Assembly: GCF_023283945.1 (NCBI RefSeq)
Contig: NZ_JAKIKW010000033.1
Span: forward strand, 1-35,873
Length of the DNA: 35,873 bases
Direction: 5' to 3'
Source: Shewanella gelidimarina
Lineage (GTDB): Bacteria > Pseudomonadota > Gammaproteobacteria > Enterobacterales > Shewanellaceae
Shown: positions 33,980 through 35,873 of the stretch, piece after piece
How positions within the stretch are numbered: position 1 is the first letter of the stretch
How the letters are laid out: each line of letters opens with the position of its first letter
Translations under genes and position numbers: made by a program
The notes under the pieces: generated by a model
Seen by the model: the letters and a program-made list of their open reading frames with translations, nothing else
What the model was told of the DNA's origin: nothing
Databases searched by the model: none

Positions 33980-34540
33980 AGGATAGTGTCAATTCAAAAT
34001 GCATAAAAGTGTGCTTGAGTTTAGCATGCAAGCCATGAAGGAAAAAGGGTAACGGGTTCACTTGAGCGCTTCGGTAAACCTATGTTCAGTATGGCTACAT
34101 TAGGGATAATAAATGGCCGTGATCTTGCACATATTACGGTCACTAATTGTTACCCGATAACAACATTATCAGCGATATTGACGGCCACGTTAGTTTTGCC
34201 TATCTCTCAAACAGAGGGCAATACAGCTAAAGTAAGACCACGCAGTTTAGTACTTTAGCTATGGTTAAGTTCTGTATCTGGAGTTACAACACGTCTTGCC
34301 GACGGCAATGCTCTCAGTCTAGCGGTGTGAAGTATAAGGCTGTTTGTAAAAGAACTGAGGGATTAACTAAAGAAGAGGGCGATAACTGGTAACTAATCGA
34401 TATAGTGATAATTATTTTATTATCTACAAGGGTGAAGGAACATTGAAACGATCAAGGTTGCTCCTCAGAAACAACACATTAATCAGAACTCGATCTACTA
34501 TATTTGTTTAATAAAGAGTCTTAATAAGCCTCAGCTTTGT
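33980..34540. other. Gene-poor stretch between yciB and the IS110 element
   Basis: No confident gene is present in these roughly 560 bases. One 58-codon frame (34082-34258, plus strand, ATG start) encodes a partly hydrophobic peptide but lacks a ribosome binding site and recognisable similarity, so I do not call it. The stretch is AT-rich towards the right. The left boundary of the IS110 element could not be fixed and lies somewhere in this stretch or the next. Confidence 0.5.
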
Positions 34541-34787
34541 TCAACTTTTGGGATAAGGATGCGCACGGCCTATCCCTATTGTATGGATAATAACTAAGTA
34601 ATTTGGGTAAAGTGAGACCCAAGCTTTTGCTGCAACTTAAGCCTTCTATTTGATAGCTCGATATCCTTATGGCTCCTCTATTGAGAGACCGATAACAAAC
34701 GTGAGCATCAGATAGAACTCCAAGCACTAATCTCGAATAGTCGACTGGGTCTAGAACCCGTATTTCGCAATAAAGAGAACGCTTATT
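34541..34787 (+). ncRNA. Structured 5' non-coding region of IS110 element, candidate bridge RNA locus
   Basis: Upstream of the transposase lie about 250 non-coding bases with ordered hairpins: 34550-34558 with 34569-34576 (8 bp, one bulge) and 34603-34608 with 34617-34622 (6 bp). GGGTCT at 34747-34752 can also pair with AGACCC at 34615-34620. IS110-group elements are known to encode a bridge RNA in the non-coding end before the recombinase gene, while IS1111-group elements place it after. The hairpins are seen; the RNA identity and its ends are inferred. Confidence 0.35.
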
Positions 34788-35758
34788 ATGAATAGTCATC
34801 ACATGCAAAACATCAATGTCGGAGTTGATATCGGTAAATCACAACTTGATATATTTATCCGCCCCCTTGATATCTTTTTCACTGTTGCTAATGACACAAA
34901 AGGTATTAGAGATGCAATCAATAAGATAAAAATTCACAAGCCTCAGCGCATTGTAGTTGAAGCCACTGGCCGATTGGAAATGCCATTCATTCTAGCCTGT
35001 TCAGAAGCAAAGCTCCCCTTTGTTATCGCTAACCCTATGCACGTTAAACGATTTGCAGGCGCTATAGGTCGACGAGCCAAAAATGACCGATTAGACGCCG
35101 AACTTATCGCTCACTATGCGGAAGCCATCAAGCCTAAATTCACTGAGCTAAAACTGAAAAAATAAGATTAATGAGTGATTTAGTTACTCGAAGAAATCAA
35201 CTTCTCACCATGCAGACCATGGAAAAAAATCGCCATCAAATCTTATCGAAAACACTCGTTTCTACCATTAAACCGATTCTTACAGCTCTAAAGAACCAGA
35301 TAACAAAAATCGAGTTAAAAATTCAAAAGTTAATTGAAGAATGTACCGAGTATCAAAGTAAAAACATCATATTGCAGAGCATGCCTGGGATCGGAAAAAT
35401 AGCAGCTGCGTCTATAATCAGTAATATGCCTGAGTTAGGCTATATCACGAGTAAACAAGCAGCTTCACTCATCGGGGTTGCCCCCATGACCAAAGAAAGT
35501 GGAGCCTACAAAGGTAAGCGGGTCATCCAAGGCGGACGAGCACAAGTACGAACTGTACTCTATATGGCAATGATGTCGGCTATGCAGTGTAACCCTGTGT
35601 TTAAAGCCACATATCAGCGACTACTTGGGCAAGGCAAGCCCAAGAAAGTGGCTATTATCGCATGCGTCCGAAAGATGGTAGTCATCCTCAATTCGATGCT
35701 AAGAGATGGCGTCATGTGGGATGAGAATACAGGTAAAAATAAGTTATTGACGCCATAG
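34788..35758 (+). pseudogene. IS110-family transposase, split by a frame change
   Basis: Two frames encode consecutive parts of one IS110/IS1111-type DEDD recombinase. The first (34788-35165, 125 residues) has the RuvC-like domain: Asp14 (VGVDIGKS), Glu58 (VVEATG), Asp100 and Asp103 (KNDRLDAE). The second (35171-35758, 195 residues) has a coiled coil, a helix-hairpin-helix PGIG and the Tnp domain with the likely catalytic Ser110 in KESGAYKGKR. The break lies at six A (35157-35162) just before TAA; one more A would fuse both into about 323 residues, the normal family length. It is therefore either a recent one-base pseudogene, a slippage site or a sequencing error. Confidence 0.85.
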
Positions 35759-35774
35759 TCGTTTGTTGAACGAA

Positions 35775-35787
35775 GCCGCTATGCGGC
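35775..35787. other. Small hairpin downstream of the IS110 transposase
   Basis: A 5-bp G/C stem (gccgc, loop tat, gcggc) lies 17 nt after the transposase stop. It belongs to the right non-coding end of the element, which is cut by the window edge, so neither the element's right terminus nor its target site can be seen. Confidence 0.4.
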
Positions 35788-35873
35788 AGAAGAGATAACA
35801 AGCCTCTTTGCTCTCCCATCCTAAATACTTACTAGTACAGGTCTTGTTAGGCCATTATTACTAGGAGTATTGT

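Noticed and set aside
34082..34258. 58-codon plus-strand open frame in the gap after yciB
   Set aside because: No ribosome binding site, no recognisable domain, and a length expected by chance in a gap of this size.
34521..34808. 95-codon minus-strand open frame upstream of the IS110 transposase
   Set aside because: It overlaps the hairpin-rich 5' end of the element and the transposase start, has no ribosome binding site, and its product resembles no family I know. Most likely chance.
1..35873. CRISPR array, tRNA/rRNA genes, prophage, integron or defence genes
   Set aside because: No spaced direct repeats, tRNA-like cloverleafs, rRNA sequence, integrase, phage structural genes or known defence domains were found by reading the window.

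Overview
The window looks like chromosomal DNA of a marine gammaproteobacterium, most probably Shewanella. The basis is the gene order roxA-purB-hflD-mnmA-nudJ-rluE / icd / cspD / clpS-clpA / infA / bpt-aat, a monomeric-type NADP isocitrate dehydrogenase, a leucine dehydrogenase, a DUF4826 protein, and short MITE-like repeats. Genus is inferred from protein character and synteny only; no database was searched.

Layout. 1-1900: leucine dehydrogenase (minus) diverges from a DUF4826 gene around an 18-bp palindrome. 2160-7803 (minus): rluE-nudJ, mnmA-hflD-purB and roxA, covering tRNA and rRNA modification, purine synthesis, Nudix hydrolysis and ribosomal protein hydroxylation. 8100-10325: icd. 10420-15655: cspD, clpS-clpA, infA and bpt-aat. 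This block holds the adaptor, unfoldase and both aminoacyl transferases of the bacterial N-degron pathway, with a MITE-like element between cspD and clpS. 15700-22670: a glycine-zipper envelope protein, a GST-like protein, trhO, an nfeD-slipin membrane pair, a YegD-type Hsp70 relative and a CreA lipoprotein. 22807-23382: a lone type IV prepilin-like gene. 23628-28192: a four-gene, translationally coupled operon for a periplasmic molybdenum hydroxylase with its own cofactor genes (XdhC, MocA-like, IorA-like, IorB-like). 28457-31906: an RsgA-like GTPase, a DUF1097 membrane protein and a small-sensor chemotaxis receptor. 32023-32313: a second MITE-like element touching the xthA stop codon. 32311-33979 (minus): yciB-yciI-xthA. 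33980-35873: a long gene-poor stretch ending in an IS110-family element whose transposase is split by a -1 frame change at an A6 run.

Most of the window is ordinary, conserved chromosome with clear intrinsic terminators between units. I found no convincing new multigene system. The points most worth a second look are the structured non-coding DNA upstream of the IS110 transposase (possible bridge-RNA locus), the two MITE-like elements, the split transposase, the IDH replacement at a conserved locus, and the self-contained molybdenum hydroxylase operon. Several genes start with GTG (ldh, nudJ, rluE, aat, the mocA-like gene) or TTG (bpt). The starts of clpA, slipin, yegD, xdhC and iorA were moved downstream to the ATG with the better ribosome binding site or family fit.
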